A stretch of DNA of 64,000 bases from Corynebacterium glucuronolyticum DSM 44120 (GCF_030440595.1 NZ_CP047452.1:434001-498000); one strand, 5' to 3'. Shown: positions 55,469 to 64,000, numbered from the stretch's first letter. The notes: generated by a model not told the origin, from the sequence alone. Made by a program: numbers and translations.

Positions 55469-55665
55469 GCGGCCCATCTCTCCCCGTGCTTTGTGTGCTT
55501 CGCCCTGGGTCGGGCCGTGTTGCGTAGCGTGCCGTCCCGAATGCGGCCCGTCTCTCCCCGTGCTTTGTGTGCTTCGCCCTGGGTCGGGCCGTGTTGCGTA
55601 GTGCGCGGTCTCGAATGCGGCCCGTCTGCTCCTTGCTTTTCGACGTTTGCCTGGTGCTGGGCCGT
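55469..55665. repeat. Phased array, 3 cores, 74-bp period
   Basis: Cores 55469-55518 and 55543-55592 (50 bp each) and 55617-55665 (49 bp). The first two 74-bp units are nearly identical. Right termini GGGCCGTGTT. Begins 29 nt after the S10 terminator. Confidence 0.9.
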
Positions 55666-56142
55666 GTTTGGCAGATGCATACACGTGCGTGGGGAAGCAG
55701 AGAATGGAAATTCTCACAGGGAAGGAAAGACCGAGCATCACCGTTTGGCGTGGAAACACCTGTCAATGCGCTCATAGGTACGTTTTGTTTCTCAGCAGCG
55801 GGCGAGGTGCGGAGTGGTGCGGCGCGGGCGGTCGGGGTGAAATCTACATGACAGACACGACGAAAACGGCATCGCCGGGCTGAAATACAGAAACTTTCTC
55901 TAATAAAGCAGCTTTCTCACTCATTCCGGGGGTACCTACGAAAGAGGTCAGACATGGGCTGTGGGATGAAGGAGCGGGGTAGGTGACTATTGCCCTATTC
56001 TTGGTGAGCCCAAAAAGGGTGAGTAAACTCAAGGTGTTCAACGAAAAACAAAAGTTTCCGCGGCTAGGACTGTGGGACAAGGAGAATGTGTACACGTAGT
56101 TCTGTGAGAGTCTGGGTGGCATAAGTTAAAAAGGAGGCTGGT
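55666..56142. other. Intergenic region without recognised gene
   Basis: Between the repeat array and the GltS-type gene. Codon-like frames here are short and lack ribosome sites or homology-like composition. It must contain the promoter of the gene at 56143, but no clear -35/-10 pair was chosen; AAAAAGGAGG precedes the ATG. Confidence 0.5.
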
Positions 56143-57489
56143 ATGTCTGCAGAAGAATTCACTCCATTTACATTGTTGTGGGATGTGGGATGGATTTCGC
56201 TTTTGATGGTCATCGGGAACACGCTGCGCAGGCGGGTCGGCATCTTTCAACGGCTGCTCATGCCTGCCTCCATCACGGGCGGCATCCTGGCTCTCATCCT
56301 CGGCCCCGAGGTGTTGGGGTGGATCCCATTTTCTAACTCGATGGGGACGTACACGACGCTGCTCATTGCCTTCGTCTTCGCGTCGATGGCCTATTCGATG
56401 GAGCTCGGCGGGGGAGTGGCGAAGAATGCGCGCAACATGTGGGCGTATTCGACATCGATGTTCCTGGGTCAGTGGGGCTTGTTCATCATCCTCGGCAGGT
56501 ATGTCTTGGATCCGATCTTCCACACGGGCGAGTGGTTCGGCATGATGCTGCCGGTCGGTTTCGTCGGCGGTTTCGGCACTGCGGCGGCGGTGGGTTCCGC
56601 GCTGCAGGACGCGGGCGCGCCGGATGCGGCGTCATTGGGCTTTACTGCGGCAACGGTGGGTACCATTGCGGCGATCGTCGGTGGCATGATTTTCTCGGCG
56701 TGGGGTATTCGCACGGGGCGGACGAGTGCGATTCCGCAGCGTCTGCCGTGGGATTTGCGCTCCGGCTACATCGAGAACTTGGAAGATCGCCCGGCGGTTG
56801 GTCACGCGACGACGAACCCTTCGGCAATCGAGCCGATCACGCTGCACATTTCGGTAGTGACGCTGACAGTGCTCGCCGCGGATGTGGTTGTCAATTTCTT
56901 GAAGGATATTTTCCCCACGGTCAGCATTCCGCTGTTCGCCATGTCGTTTGTCATGGGTCTTGCGGGCAGGCTCTTCCTCAAGGCGGTGCGTCACCCGTAC
57001 TTCCTGGATAAGGATCTCATTGCGGCGAACTCGGGTGCGGCGACGGATTATCTCATCGCTTTTGGTGTGGCGTCGATCGCACCGTCGGTTGTGGCCGCGT
57101 ACTGGCAGCCACTGCTCATCATGTTCGTCCTCGGTGTTATTTACTGTTTCCTGGTCTTCCGCTTCCAGGCGCCGCAGTACTTCGGTGATCGCTGGCTGGA
57201 GCGTGGCCTGTTCACGTGGGGTTGGGCGACGGCTGCGGTGGCCACGGGCATCGCGCTGCTAAAGATCGTCGATCCGAAGCTGAAGTCCGGCACGCTGAAT
57301 GAGTACGGCGTGGCCTACGTCGGTTTCGCACCGTTCGAGATCGGTATGACTCTTCTGGCCCCGATGTCCTTCGCCTTCGGGTGGATGGCGGGTCTCGGCT
57401 GGGCATCGGTGCTCATCGGCATTGTCGTGGGATTCCTGCCCAAGATCCTGCATTGGGAGTATGTACCCCCAGTGATTAATAGGGAGTAG
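56143..57489 (+). CDS. GltS-like sodium/glutamate symporter family carrier
   Basis: 448 residues, about 11-12 membrane helices. Two inverted halves with Gly-rich re-entrant segments, GFVGGFGTAAAVG (about 141-153) and a less exact second copy. This is characteristic of the ESS family, which imports glutamate with Na+. ATG with AAGGAGG 6 nt upstream. The small membrane gene at 57499 follows 9 nt later. Substrate assumed from family; other carboxylates are possible. Confidence 0.82.
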   Translation: MSAEEFTPFTLLWDVGWISLLMVIGNTLRRRVGIFQRLLMPASITGGILALILGPEVLGWIPFSNSMGTYTTLLIAFVFASMAYSMELGGGVAKNARNMWAYSTSMFLGQWGLFIILGRYVLDPIFHTGEWFGMMLPVGFVGGFGTAAAVGSALQDAGAPDAASLGFTAATVGTIAAIVGGMIFSAWGIRTGRTSAIPQRLPWDLRSGYIENLEDRPAVGHATTNPSAIEPITLHISVVTLTVLAADVVVNFLKDIFPTVSIPLFAMSFVMGLAGRLFLKAVRHPYFLDKDLIAANSGAATDYLIAFGVASIAPSVVAAYWQPLLIMFVLGVIYCFLVFRFQAPQYFGDRWLERGLFTWGWATAAVATGIALLKIVDPKLKSGTLNEYGVAYVGFAPFEIGMTLLAPMSFAFGWMAGLGWASVLIGIVVGFLPKILHWEYVPPVINRE

Positions 57490-57498
57490 GCTACCCCT

Positions 57499-57855
57499 AT
57501 GAAATGGGCATGGATTTGGTTCGGGTGTTGGACGTTCCTCACCGTCGATGGTGCTATCGAATTGCTTGTCGACGGCTCGGTGCACGGCATCCGTTACCTC
57601 ACCCTCGCTGCGGGGCTTGTCATCTGGGCTGTGACCATGGTGCGATGGCTTCCGCGCAGACTGCCGCTCGTGGCGTTGTGGAAGGGGAGCTACACGGGCT
57701 TTTCCATCGCCTACGTGGTGTTAGCCCTCAGCGTCGATGCTGCCTGGCAGGTGCTGGCTCCCTTTTTCATGGTCATCGTTGTGTATCTGGGAATTTTAGA
57801 AAACGACCGGTACATGGACTGGCTTAATAAGCAGGATCCAACGACTGCCAGCTAA
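57499..57855 (+). CDS. Small membrane protein
   Basis: 118 residues, about four membrane helices (7-25, 33-50, 63-82, 85-103). TAGGCT, which includes the stop codon of the previous gene, ends 6 nt before the ATG, so it can be transcribed leaderless as well as from upstream. No recognised domain. Might assist the GltS-type carrier, by position only. Confidence 0.7.
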   Translation: MKWAWIWFGCWTFLTVDGAIELLVDGSVHGIRYLTLAAGLVIWAVTMVRWLPRRLPLVALWKGSYTGFSIAYVVLALSVDAAWQVLAPFFMVIVVYLGILENDRYMDWLNKQDPTTAS

Positions 57856-57856
57856 A

Positions 57857-57892
57857 AAGAGGGGTACCGAAACCGGTACCCCTCCTCTTTTG
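57857..57892. terminator. Bidirectional terminator
   Basis: AGAGGGGTACCG and CGGTACCCCTCCTCT form a long stem with an AA-rich loop, flanked by AAAAA on one side and TTTT on the other. It separates the convergent gene at 57499 and the GTPase pair. Confidence 0.88.
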
Positions 57893-57905
57893 TGTGCGGA
57901 TACTG

Positions 57906-59489
57906 TTAGGCGGCGGCCTTCTTCATCGCCTCGAGGAAAGAGATGTAGCGGTTGCGGATCTCCAGCAGCGGAGCGACAACGGCATCGTCGGAGATTTCGG
58001 CGACCTCGTTGCGAATGGCTCGTTTGGTGCGGTTCTTGATTCCCGCGCCGATAGCCCACCCGAAGGCACCGGTGAACAGGCCGAGGACGAGCCCCACGAG
58101 AAGCCCGGCGAGGATGAGGAGAGTTGGCACGGGCCACCCCTCCACTTCGGGGATCCGCGGTTCCATAATCGGTGCGATGACACCGGGTAGGAAGGCGATG
58201 ACGAGGTACCACAGCACGCCCACCAACGCGGCGAGCAACCCGATCCACTGTAGGAAGGTGAAGATTCCCCACCCCTTGCCCGGTTGTGCGGGTAGTTCAG
58301 TGCGAGCGACGGCGCGGTCGAGTTGGTCGGGCAGGTTGTCCACGATCTCCTCGGTGTGGTCGAACAGTGCCGAGGACCAGCTCGTCGGCAAGCCCTGGGC
58401 GGCGGTCTCTGCGAAATTACGCACACCCTTGTTGGCGACGGCGCGTGAGGACGCGTCGAGCGCGGGCATGGAGGAGCGGTGGACACCGAGCTCATCGGCT
58501 TCCTCGCGCAGGCCAAGGCGCTTGAGCGGGTCGGCGCGGAAGCGAGGAATCCAGCTGGTGAGGAGCCAACCGGTCTTCTGCCCCAGGCGTTTGCGGTAGG
58601 CGGCGGCGGTGACATCGGCGATGGAATCGGCCCCGGCTGCCTTGGCGAGGTACGTATCCAGTTCCTTCTTAGCGCCGCGAGGAACGTCACCGGGAACCTT
58701 GTTTTCCGCCCAGGGTGCGGTGATCGTGTCGATGTCGGCGGCGATGCGCTGTTCCTGCGCCGCATGTGTTTGCGCGACGCGAGCGATTTCCTTGCGCAGC
58801 TCCTCCACGCCTGCACCGGTCTTGGCACTGGTGGGGATGACGCGCACGCGGGACAACCCATCGTCGATAAGCAGCTGGTGGAAGGAGCGGGCGACATTGC
58901 GCGCATCGTCCTTGCTCAGCTTGTCCGCCTTGTTGAGGACAGCGAGGGTGACGGAGCTGTGGGAGGCGTGCGGACGGATGAACCGATCGTGGATGATGCC
59001 GTCGGCGTACTTCTCGGGGTCGGTAACCCAGACGAGCACATCCACCTGGCCTGCCAGGCGCTCGGCAACCGCACGGTGCTTTGGCTCGACGGAGTCGAAA
59101 TCCGGTAGGTCGAGAAGGATGAGGGGACTTCCGTGGAAGGTTCCGGTGCGCATCCTCCGATCCTCTATCTGCAGCCAGTCCAGCAGTTCCTCAGATCCCT
59201 CCGGCTCCCACACGGCGGCCAGTGGCGAAGAGGTGGTGGGGCGGCGGGCCGCAGCTTTGCCCAGATCCTCGCCAACCACGGCGTTGAACAGGCTCGTCTT
59301 GCCGGAGCCGGTAGCACCAAAGAAACCGACGACGGTGTGCGAACCGGAGAGCTCGCGGCGCTGTGCGGCCTGCTCGGTTACACCGGCAATGGCCTCCTGC
59401 TCGCGTGGTGAGAGGTAGCCCCGCCCGAGATCAGCGGCGGTATTTAGCGCGTCGAGACGCTCGGTGAGGGTGGTCTTCTTTCCAAACAT
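57906..59489 (-). CDS. Dynamin-like/YfjP-type GTPase with two C-terminal membrane helices
   Basis: 527 residues. G1 FGATGSGKTS (about 57-66); G3 LLDLPDFDS, where the usual Gly after Pro is Asp; G4 LNKADKL; G5-like PTSAKTG. Two membrane helices (about 415-440 and 460-485) separated by a short loop, then an amphipathic tail. ATG adjoins the stop of the upstream partner GTPase with no gap. Paired GTPases of this kind in actinobacteria (compare Streptomyces DynA/DynB) work on membranes; exact role unknown. Confidence 0.83.
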   Translation of the reverse strand: MFGKKTTLTERLDALNTAADLGRGYLSPREQEAIAGVTEQAAQRRELSGSHTVVGFFGATGSGKTSLFNAVVGEDLGKAAARRPTTSSPLAAVWEPEGSEELLDWLQIEDRRMRTGTFHGSPLILLDLPDFDSVEPKHRAVAERLAGQVDVLVWVTDPEKYADGIIHDRFIRPHASHSSVTLAVLNKADKLSKDDARNVARSFHQLLIDDGLSRVRVIPTSAKTGAGVEELRKEIARVAQTHAAQEQRIAADIDTITAPWAENKVPGDVPRGAKKELDTYLAKAAGADSIADVTAAAYRKRLGQKTGWLLTSWIPRFRADPLKRLGLREEADELGVHRSSMPALDASSRAVANKGVRNFAETAAQGLPTSWSSALFDHTEEIVDNLPDQLDRAVARTELPAQPGKGWGIFTFLQWIGLLAALVGVLWYLVIAFLPGVIAPIMEPRIPEVEGWPVPTLLILAGLLVGLVLGLFTGAFGWAIGAGIKNRTKRAIRNEVAEISDDAVVAPLLEIRNRYISFLEAMKKAAA

Positions 59490-61184
59490 CTACTTGTTAC
59501 CCTTCGCCTGGTTGTGCACGTGAGAGACAGCATCGGAGGCAAGTTCCGTCAGTGTAGCTGCCGGAGTGCCGTCACCGAGGTGGTCGGTGAGCTGGTAGTA
59601 GCGCTCAGCTTCGTCAGCAAACAGCTTGTTCACCCGCTCGTTCAGTGATTGGCGGGCGTTGTTCGCCATCCTGCGGACCGCGTCCTCGCCGAAGATGGTC
59701 TCCAGAAGTTTCTGCCCGACTACAGCCGAACCACCCGCAATGGCGACCTCGCCGCCGGTGAGCCCCGCCGTACCAGCAAAGACGACGAGCATGAGAGCGA
59801 CGGTGGCGGCGTTGATACCGAAGCTCATGATGCGCGCTTTCATCCGCTTGTCGCCGGCACTGTCCTCAATATTGCGCATCAGCTCGCCCTGCCATTCGCG
59901 GACGAGGGAGGATGCACGGTCGCCGATATCGCGGCTGGCGTGGGCGAGTGACGGATCGGTGCCTTCGCGCAGAATCGGTGCGTTGGAACCGATATAACCC
60001 CATGAGCGTGTGGCCCCGGTCTCGGCGGCATCGACGATGACGGCGTGGAGGCCCTCCTCGATCTCGGTCTCCACCTCGCGCACTGGTTCGGGCTTGCCAG
60101 AGAAGAAGCGCCCAATCCGATCCAGAGCTTGGGCGTACAGCCGCTCGACCGTCCTGAAAACATCGGATGTGCCGACGAAGTCCTGCCAGCGGTTAAGCAC
60201 CTCCTTGCGCAGCAGCTGGCCGTCACTGGTCGCGTTGAGGACCTGTCTCGTCGCCGCCTCGTAGTTGTCGGCGATGCCCTCGTTCAGCTGCTCAGCGAAA
60301 GTTTCCTGTTGTTGCTTGACGTGCGCTATCGCCCCCACTCGTTCCTCGAGCTTGCCGACGGCTCCGAGCAAGGTCTTCCCCGCCATCTCACGGCGGGCTG
60401 CGGCATCCGCCGCAAGGGTTGCCAATCGGTCCGACAGCTCCGATACATACTCGTGGGGGAGGAGCTCCTCCACGTGGCCCGCATCGGGGATGACGATGAG
60501 CTCCGCGTCGTGAAGTTGCGCCTCGTCCATCATCCGTCGCAAGTCGTTCGGTACGGAATCACCGGAATCTTCCTCAACCTTGTTGAGGACAACAATCACC
60601 TGTAGGTTGCGGCCCGCAGCATCGTGGAGGAAGTTCCACACGAGCTGATCGGCATACCGCGCCGGGGTGGTGACGAAGATCCACAAATCCGCTGCGGCGA
60701 GGAGTTGGGTCGCGAGAGCCCGGTTGCGATCGTCAATGGAATCGAAGTCCGGGGCGTCGAGAAGCGCAAGACCCGGAGTCAAGGAATCGGCGACGACCGT
60801 GCGAAGGCTCGTGGCCTCAGGGTTCTGATCCGGATCGCCGTGCTCGCGGGCGAGACCCGGCAGGACATGCGGCGAGTCGAACCACTCGGCATCCGCCGGG
60901 TTAGACACAAGGACGGGCTGCCTCGTCGTCGGCCTAATCACCCCCGAGCGTGACACACGCCTACCGACGAGAGCATTGACGAGCGTGGACTTACCGCTAC
61001 CCGTCGACCCTCCGATCACGGCGAGGAGAGGCGCATCGACGTTTTTTAATCGAGGCAGGATGTAATCGTTAATTTGGTCGATGATCGCCTCGGTCTCCCG
61101 CTTGGATTCGGGGTCCGTGGAAAAGCCCACGCCCTTCAATCCGTCGCGGAGGCGGACGATAGTGTCCAGTGCGTTGTCGTTCAC
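59490..61184 (-). CDS. Dynamin-like GTPase (partner of the 57906 gene)
   Basis: 564 residues. G1 IGGSTGSGKST (57-67), RPTTRQPV as switch I, G3 LLDAPDFDS (again Asp replacing the Gly of DxPG), G4 VLNKVEED. A helical stalk follows, a hydrophobic hairpin (about 460-495: AATVALMLVVFAGTAGLTGGEVAIAGGSAVVG) and another helical region. Membrane hairpin plus GTPase suggests a bacterial dynamin that tubulates or fuses membrane, together with the downstream gene. Confidence 0.83.
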   Translation of the reverse strand: MNDNALDTIVRLRDGLKGVGFSTDPESKRETEAIIDQINDYILPRLKNVDAPLLAVIGGSTGSGKSTLVNALVGRRVSRSGVIRPTTRQPVLVSNPADAEWFDSPHVLPGLAREHGDPDQNPEATSLRTVVADSLTPGLALLDAPDFDSIDDRNRALATQLLAAADLWIFVTTPARYADQLVWNFLHDAAGRNLQVIVVLNKVEEDSGDSVPNDLRRMMDEAQLHDAELIVIPDAGHVEELLPHEYVSELSDRLATLAADAAARREMAGKTLLGAVGKLEERVGAIAHVKQQQETFAEQLNEGIADNYEAATRQVLNATSDGQLLRKEVLNRWQDFVGTSDVFRTVERLYAQALDRIGRFFSGKPEPVREVETEIEEGLHAVIVDAAETGATRSWGYIGSNAPILREGTDPSLAHASRDIGDRASSLVREWQGELMRNIEDSAGDKRMKARIMSFGINAATVALMLVVFAGTAGLTGGEVAIAGGSAVVGQKLLETIFGEDAVRRMANNARQSLNERVNKLFADEAERYYQLTDHLGDGTPAATLTELASDAVSHVHNQAKGNK

Positions 61185-61280
61185 ACCCCTATTCTTCCAC
61201 GAACGCCTATCGAGCGAGACATCTATACTTACCTGTTTTAGACTTTTTATATACGTAATTTTGGAAATATGTGTTCCACC

Positions 61281-62618
61281 ATGTGGAAGAACATATTGGT
61301 TATTGGACTCGCATACTTCGGGTTCACTGTGGGGGCGGGGTTCGCGTCAAGGCAGGAGATGCTGCAGTACTACGTCTCCTACGGCACGTGGGGGATCGCG
61401 GCCGACATCATCGTCCTTTTCCTCATGCCGTTTACAGCAATGGTCATCCTGCAATACGGCCGTTATTTCCGGGCGACGAGCCACGGCAAGGTATTCGACA
61501 ACGTCACCTCCGCCCTCACCGCGCGGTTCCTGGACTACGCCCTGACGGCCTCCCAGTTCTGTCTCGGGTTCGTCATGATGGCCGGCGCGGGGAGCAACCT
61601 TCACCAGCAGTTCGACCTTCCGCTGTGGGGTGGCTCGGTGATTATGGCCGTCCTCGTCCTGGAAGCGGGCATACTCGATGTGGAGAAGATCACTAACCTC
61701 TTCGGTGCGATCACACCATTCATGCTGCTTCTCATCTTCATTGCCGCCATCGCCGCTATCGTCTCCGGGCCGGGGATCTCGGCCACGTGTCGGAATATGC
61801 GCAGCAGACCGTCGACCAGCCACTGCCCAATTGGTCGTTGAGCGCGCTCAACTACATCGGCGTGGCCATGCCCTCGGGTATCGCCATGGCCTTTATCATC
61901 GGCGGAAACAATTGGCGGTCGAAGGAGGCCAGCTGCGGTAGTTTTCTCGGCGGTGCGATCTTTGCTGTTGTTCTCCTTGTGATGGCCGTCGCACTGCTGT
62001 TCCGTGTGGAGGACGTGGCACACGCCGACCTGCCCACGCTGCTGCTTGTTGAGCAGGTTCACCCTGCACTCGGGCCGGTGGCAGCGATCGCCACGTACCT
62101 CATGATATTTTCCACGGGCCTGTCCGTCATGTACTCGATGGGACGCAGAGTAACGGTAGGCAATCCCGCGTGGTTCCGGATGTACTACGCCGTCCTCGTG
62201 GGGGGATTGCGTTTCTCCTCAGCTTCTTCTCCTTCACTGAGCTGGTCAATAAGATCTTCCCCGTCATGGGATGGTTGGGGATCGTCATGGTTTTCATCCT
62301 CCTGGTTGCTCAATGGGCGACAGGATATTTACACGGAGGGGCGCCGACGCGACAAGATTCGTGCCCTCATCCTCCGCAAACTCGTTCTCGAGGAACCGCG
62401 ACTGGATGCAACTAACCACGGCGCTTCGCAGCTCTGAGATCGACAGCAAGGAACTGCGTGAGGGACTGACGCAGGAAGCCGTCGAGGAACTGCAGGCGGA
62501 TGAGGAATCAGAGTTTACAAAGGAGGACTTCGATGAGGAGGAATTGTGGGCCGATGCAAGCCGTCGCCCGCTGTTCAAAGGGGAGGTACGCATCGTCGAC
62601 GAGGTGGGACCTGAATAA
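61281..62618 (+). pseudogene. Frameshifted YkvI-type membrane transporter gene
   Basis: Starts MWKNILVIGLAYFGFTVGAGFASRQEMLQYY, the opening of YkvI-type membrane proteins. The homologous text then moves between frames: near 61780 (HVSEYAQQTVDQPLP), near 62205 within a GGGGGG run (FLLSFFSFTELVNKIFPVMG), near 62310 (GRQDIYTEGRRRDKIRALI) and near 62400 (LTTALRSSEIDSKELREG), ending at TGA 62618. Four frameshifts with an otherwise preserved protein suggest recent decay or base-calling errors; neither can be excluded here. Confidence 0.8.
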
Positions 62619-62702
62619 CATACCCACGCTGAAGTGATAACCGGTACACTGGCAAAGGTAGATGTAGTTAATGCGAGACCTTATGAAGAAAGGGTGGCAT
62701 AC

Positions 62703-63239
62703 ATGTCGCTACTTACCTCCGCAGCTTTTCGCGTCATTCCCGGCGCCTTCATTCTTAACTCCGGCATCCAGAAGCTGGGCATGGACGAGAGCTCCTCTGC
62801 CGGCCTGCAGAACATGGCCGCCACCGGCATCCCAATGATGAAGGAAATCCCCACCGAAAAGTTCGGTGATTTCATCGCATACTCCGAGATTGGCATCGGC
62901 GCCACGCTGTTGGCCCCGTTCGTTCCGGATCGCCTCGCCGGCATGGTTCTCACGCCGTTCGCCGCTGGCCTTCTTTCCATGTACTTCGGCAACCCGGAAA
63001 ACACGGAAGACGACGGCATCCGTCCGTCGCAGGAAGGCCTTCCGCTGGCTAAGGACTCCTTCCTCCTGGCTATCGGCCTCGGACTTGCTCTCAAGGGTAA
63101 AGACGACAAAAAGTCCAAGAGGGAAAAGGCCATTGAGGCAGCAGAAGAAAAGGCCCAGAGTGTGCGCAAGGACGTAGAAAAGGGTGCTCACAAGCTGTGC
63201 AAGAACATCAACCTGAAGAAGCTTCCCTTCTTTAACTAA
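62703..63239 (+). CDS. DoxX-like small membrane protein
   Basis: 178 residues. Hydrophobic segments at about 5-18, 59-75 and 80-95 resemble DoxX/DoxD-type proteins (FRVIPGAFILNSGIQKLG...GIPMMKEIPTEKFGDFIAYSEIGIG). Residues 140-178 are a Lys/Glu-rich helix (KREKAIEAAEEKAQSVRKDVEKGAHKL). ATG at 62703; AAAGGGTGG upstream. Terminator after 17 nt. Function not known. Confidence 0.72.
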   Translation: MSLLTSAAFRVIPGAFILNSGIQKLGMDESSSAGLQNMAATGIPMMKEIPTEKFGDFIAYSEIGIGATLLAPFVPDRLAGMVLTPFAAGLLSMYFGNPENTEDDGIRPSQEGLPLAKDSFLLAIGLGLALKGKDDKKSKREKAIEAAEEKAQSVRKDVEKGAHKLCKNINLKKLPFFN

Positions 63240-63256
63240 GGCGTTCTCCTGACTGA

Positions 63257-63286
63257 CCCCGTCCCATGTGGACGGGGTTTGGTTTT
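63257..63286 (+). terminator. Intrinsic terminator before rplN
   Basis: CCCCGTCC/GGACGGGG 8-bp stem, 5-nt loop, then TTTGGTTTTT. rplN therefore needs its own promoter in 63287-63420. Confidence 0.9.
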
Positions 63287-63420
63287 TGATAGGGGACGTG
63301 GTAAATTGTCTCGCGTTGCCTGAACAGGTGCGCGCTAGCGTGCCTTAGTGGGTAACAGGCCAGGTACGTTCCGGTCGGTAATCGGGCGTACGAAATTTTC
63401 CAGGTCAAGGAGACTTAAAC

Positions 63421-63789
63421 GTGATTCAGCAGGAATCGCGCCTCAAGGTCGCCGACAACACGGGTGCTCGTGAAATTCTCTGCATCCGTGTCCTCGGTGG
63501 TTCCACTAGGCGCTTTGCCGGCATCGGCGACACGATCGTCGCCTCCGTTAAGGATGCCACCCCCGGCGGCAACGTAAAGGCCGGCGAGGTTGTCAAGGCA
63601 GTTATCGTCCGCGCTAAGAAGGAAACCCGTCGCCCTGACGGCTCCTACATCAAGTTCGACGAGAACGCCGCCGTACTCATCAAGAACGATGGCGAGCCCC
63701 GCGGTACCCGTATCTTCGGACCCGTCGCTCGCGAGCTTCGTGAGAAGAAGTTCATGAAGATCGTTTCTCTCGCACCGGAGGTGATCTAA
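63421..63789 (+). CDS. rplN: 50S ribosomal protein L14
   Basis: 122 residues, exact length. [27 protein letters not shown] and [39 protein letters not shown] are conserved. GTG start with AAGGAG 8 nt upstream. First gene of the spc operon, separated from rpsQ by about 8 kb. rplX starts 3 nt after its stop. Confidence 0.97.
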   Translation: MIQQESRLKVADNTGAREILCIRVLGGSTRRFAGIGDTIVASVKDATPGGNVKAGEVVKAVIVRAKKETRRPDGSYIKFDENAAVLIKNDGEPRGTRIFGPVARELREKKFMKIVSLAPEVI

Positions 63790-63792
63790 CCT

Positions 63793-64000
63793 ATGAAGAT
63801 TCATAAGGGAGATACCGTTCTCGTTATCGCTGGCAAGGACAAGGGTGCCAAGGGCAAGGTCATTCAGGCTTTCCCGAAGACCAGCAAGGTCCTCGTCGAG
63901 GGTGTTAACCGTGTGAAGAAGCACGTGGTCAACTCCGCTCCTGAGCGTGGCGCAGAGTCCGGCGGAATTGTTACGCAGGAAGCTCCGATCCACGTCTCTA
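63793..64000 (+). CDS. rplX: 50S ribosomal protein L24, 3' end outside window
   Basis: First 69 residues: [23 protein letters not shown] is the KOW motif, followed by [14 protein letters not shown] and [13 protein letters not shown]. Runs off the right edge. Assembly initiator of the 50S subunit. Confidence 0.96.
   Translation, partial: MKIHKGDTVLVIAGKDKGAKGKVIQAFPKTSKVLVEGVNRVKKHVVNSAPERGAESGGIVTQEAPIHVS

Noticed and set aside
3916..55665. CRISPR array interpretation of the regularly spaced repeats
   Set aside because: The conserved parts are only 7-10 bp in inverted pairs, the units are scattered over nine loci, the intervals alternate 42 and 31, and no cas gene is present.

Overview
The window is chromosomal DNA of a high-GC actinobacterium, almost certainly a Corynebacterium (species not determined). 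Evidence: the menaquinone order menD / DUF3592 gene / mgtA-type mannosyltransferase / menG / menJ-type reductase / long-chain polyprenyl diphosphate synthase, which matches the mycobacterial-corynebacterial order; NusG with a long acidic N-terminus; DUF3068 and DUF4229 proteins; and many genes whose start codon lies 6-8 nt after a TANNNT hexamer (leaderless mRNAs).

Layout. 1-3901: 5' part of an Nramp metal transporter (minus), then an SdpI-like protein, an MFS transporter and rmlC-rmlA for dTDP-rhamnose. 4047-17712: menaquinone region (menA, menE, menB, menC, menD, mgtA, menG, menJ, polyprenyl synthase), interrupted by an AbiEi/DUF559-type gene and a glycosyltransferase. 17786-22212: tRNA-Tyr, a secreted LTD/EEP nuclease, a decayed YczE-type gene, and tRNA-Thr, tRNA-Met and tRNA-Trp. 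22244-37374: secE-nusG-rplK-rplA, a two-gene accessory cassette, rplJ-rplL, a DUF3068 gene and rpoB-rpoC. 37479-39979: three accessory genes. 40251-44873: rpsL-rpsG-fusA-tuf. 44958-49677: a YwiC-like protein and a six-gene Asp23/AmaP envelope cluster (minus). 50187-55387: S10 operon rpsJ to rpsQ. 55388-63239: a block splitting S10 from spc (GltS-type carrier, paired dynamin-like GTPases, a frameshifted YkvI-type pseudogene, a DoxX-like protein). 63421-64000: rplN and the start of rplX.

The most unusual feature is a family of intergenic arrays at nine places (34 cores). Each core is GCGGCCC, 35 variable nt, then the inverted motif GGGCCGC/T. Motif starts are 42 bp apart in 31 of 34 cores. Successive cores are separated by 30-32 bp (22 of 25 gaps), or by 41, 51 or 52 bp. 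These are about 4, 3, 4 and 5 helical turns, so the sites should all lie on one face of the DNA. Eight of the nine arrays begin 14-31 nt beyond a gene end or an intrinsic terminator. I do not recognise this element. It looks like a helically phased protein-binding array rather than a coding or simple hairpin repeat.
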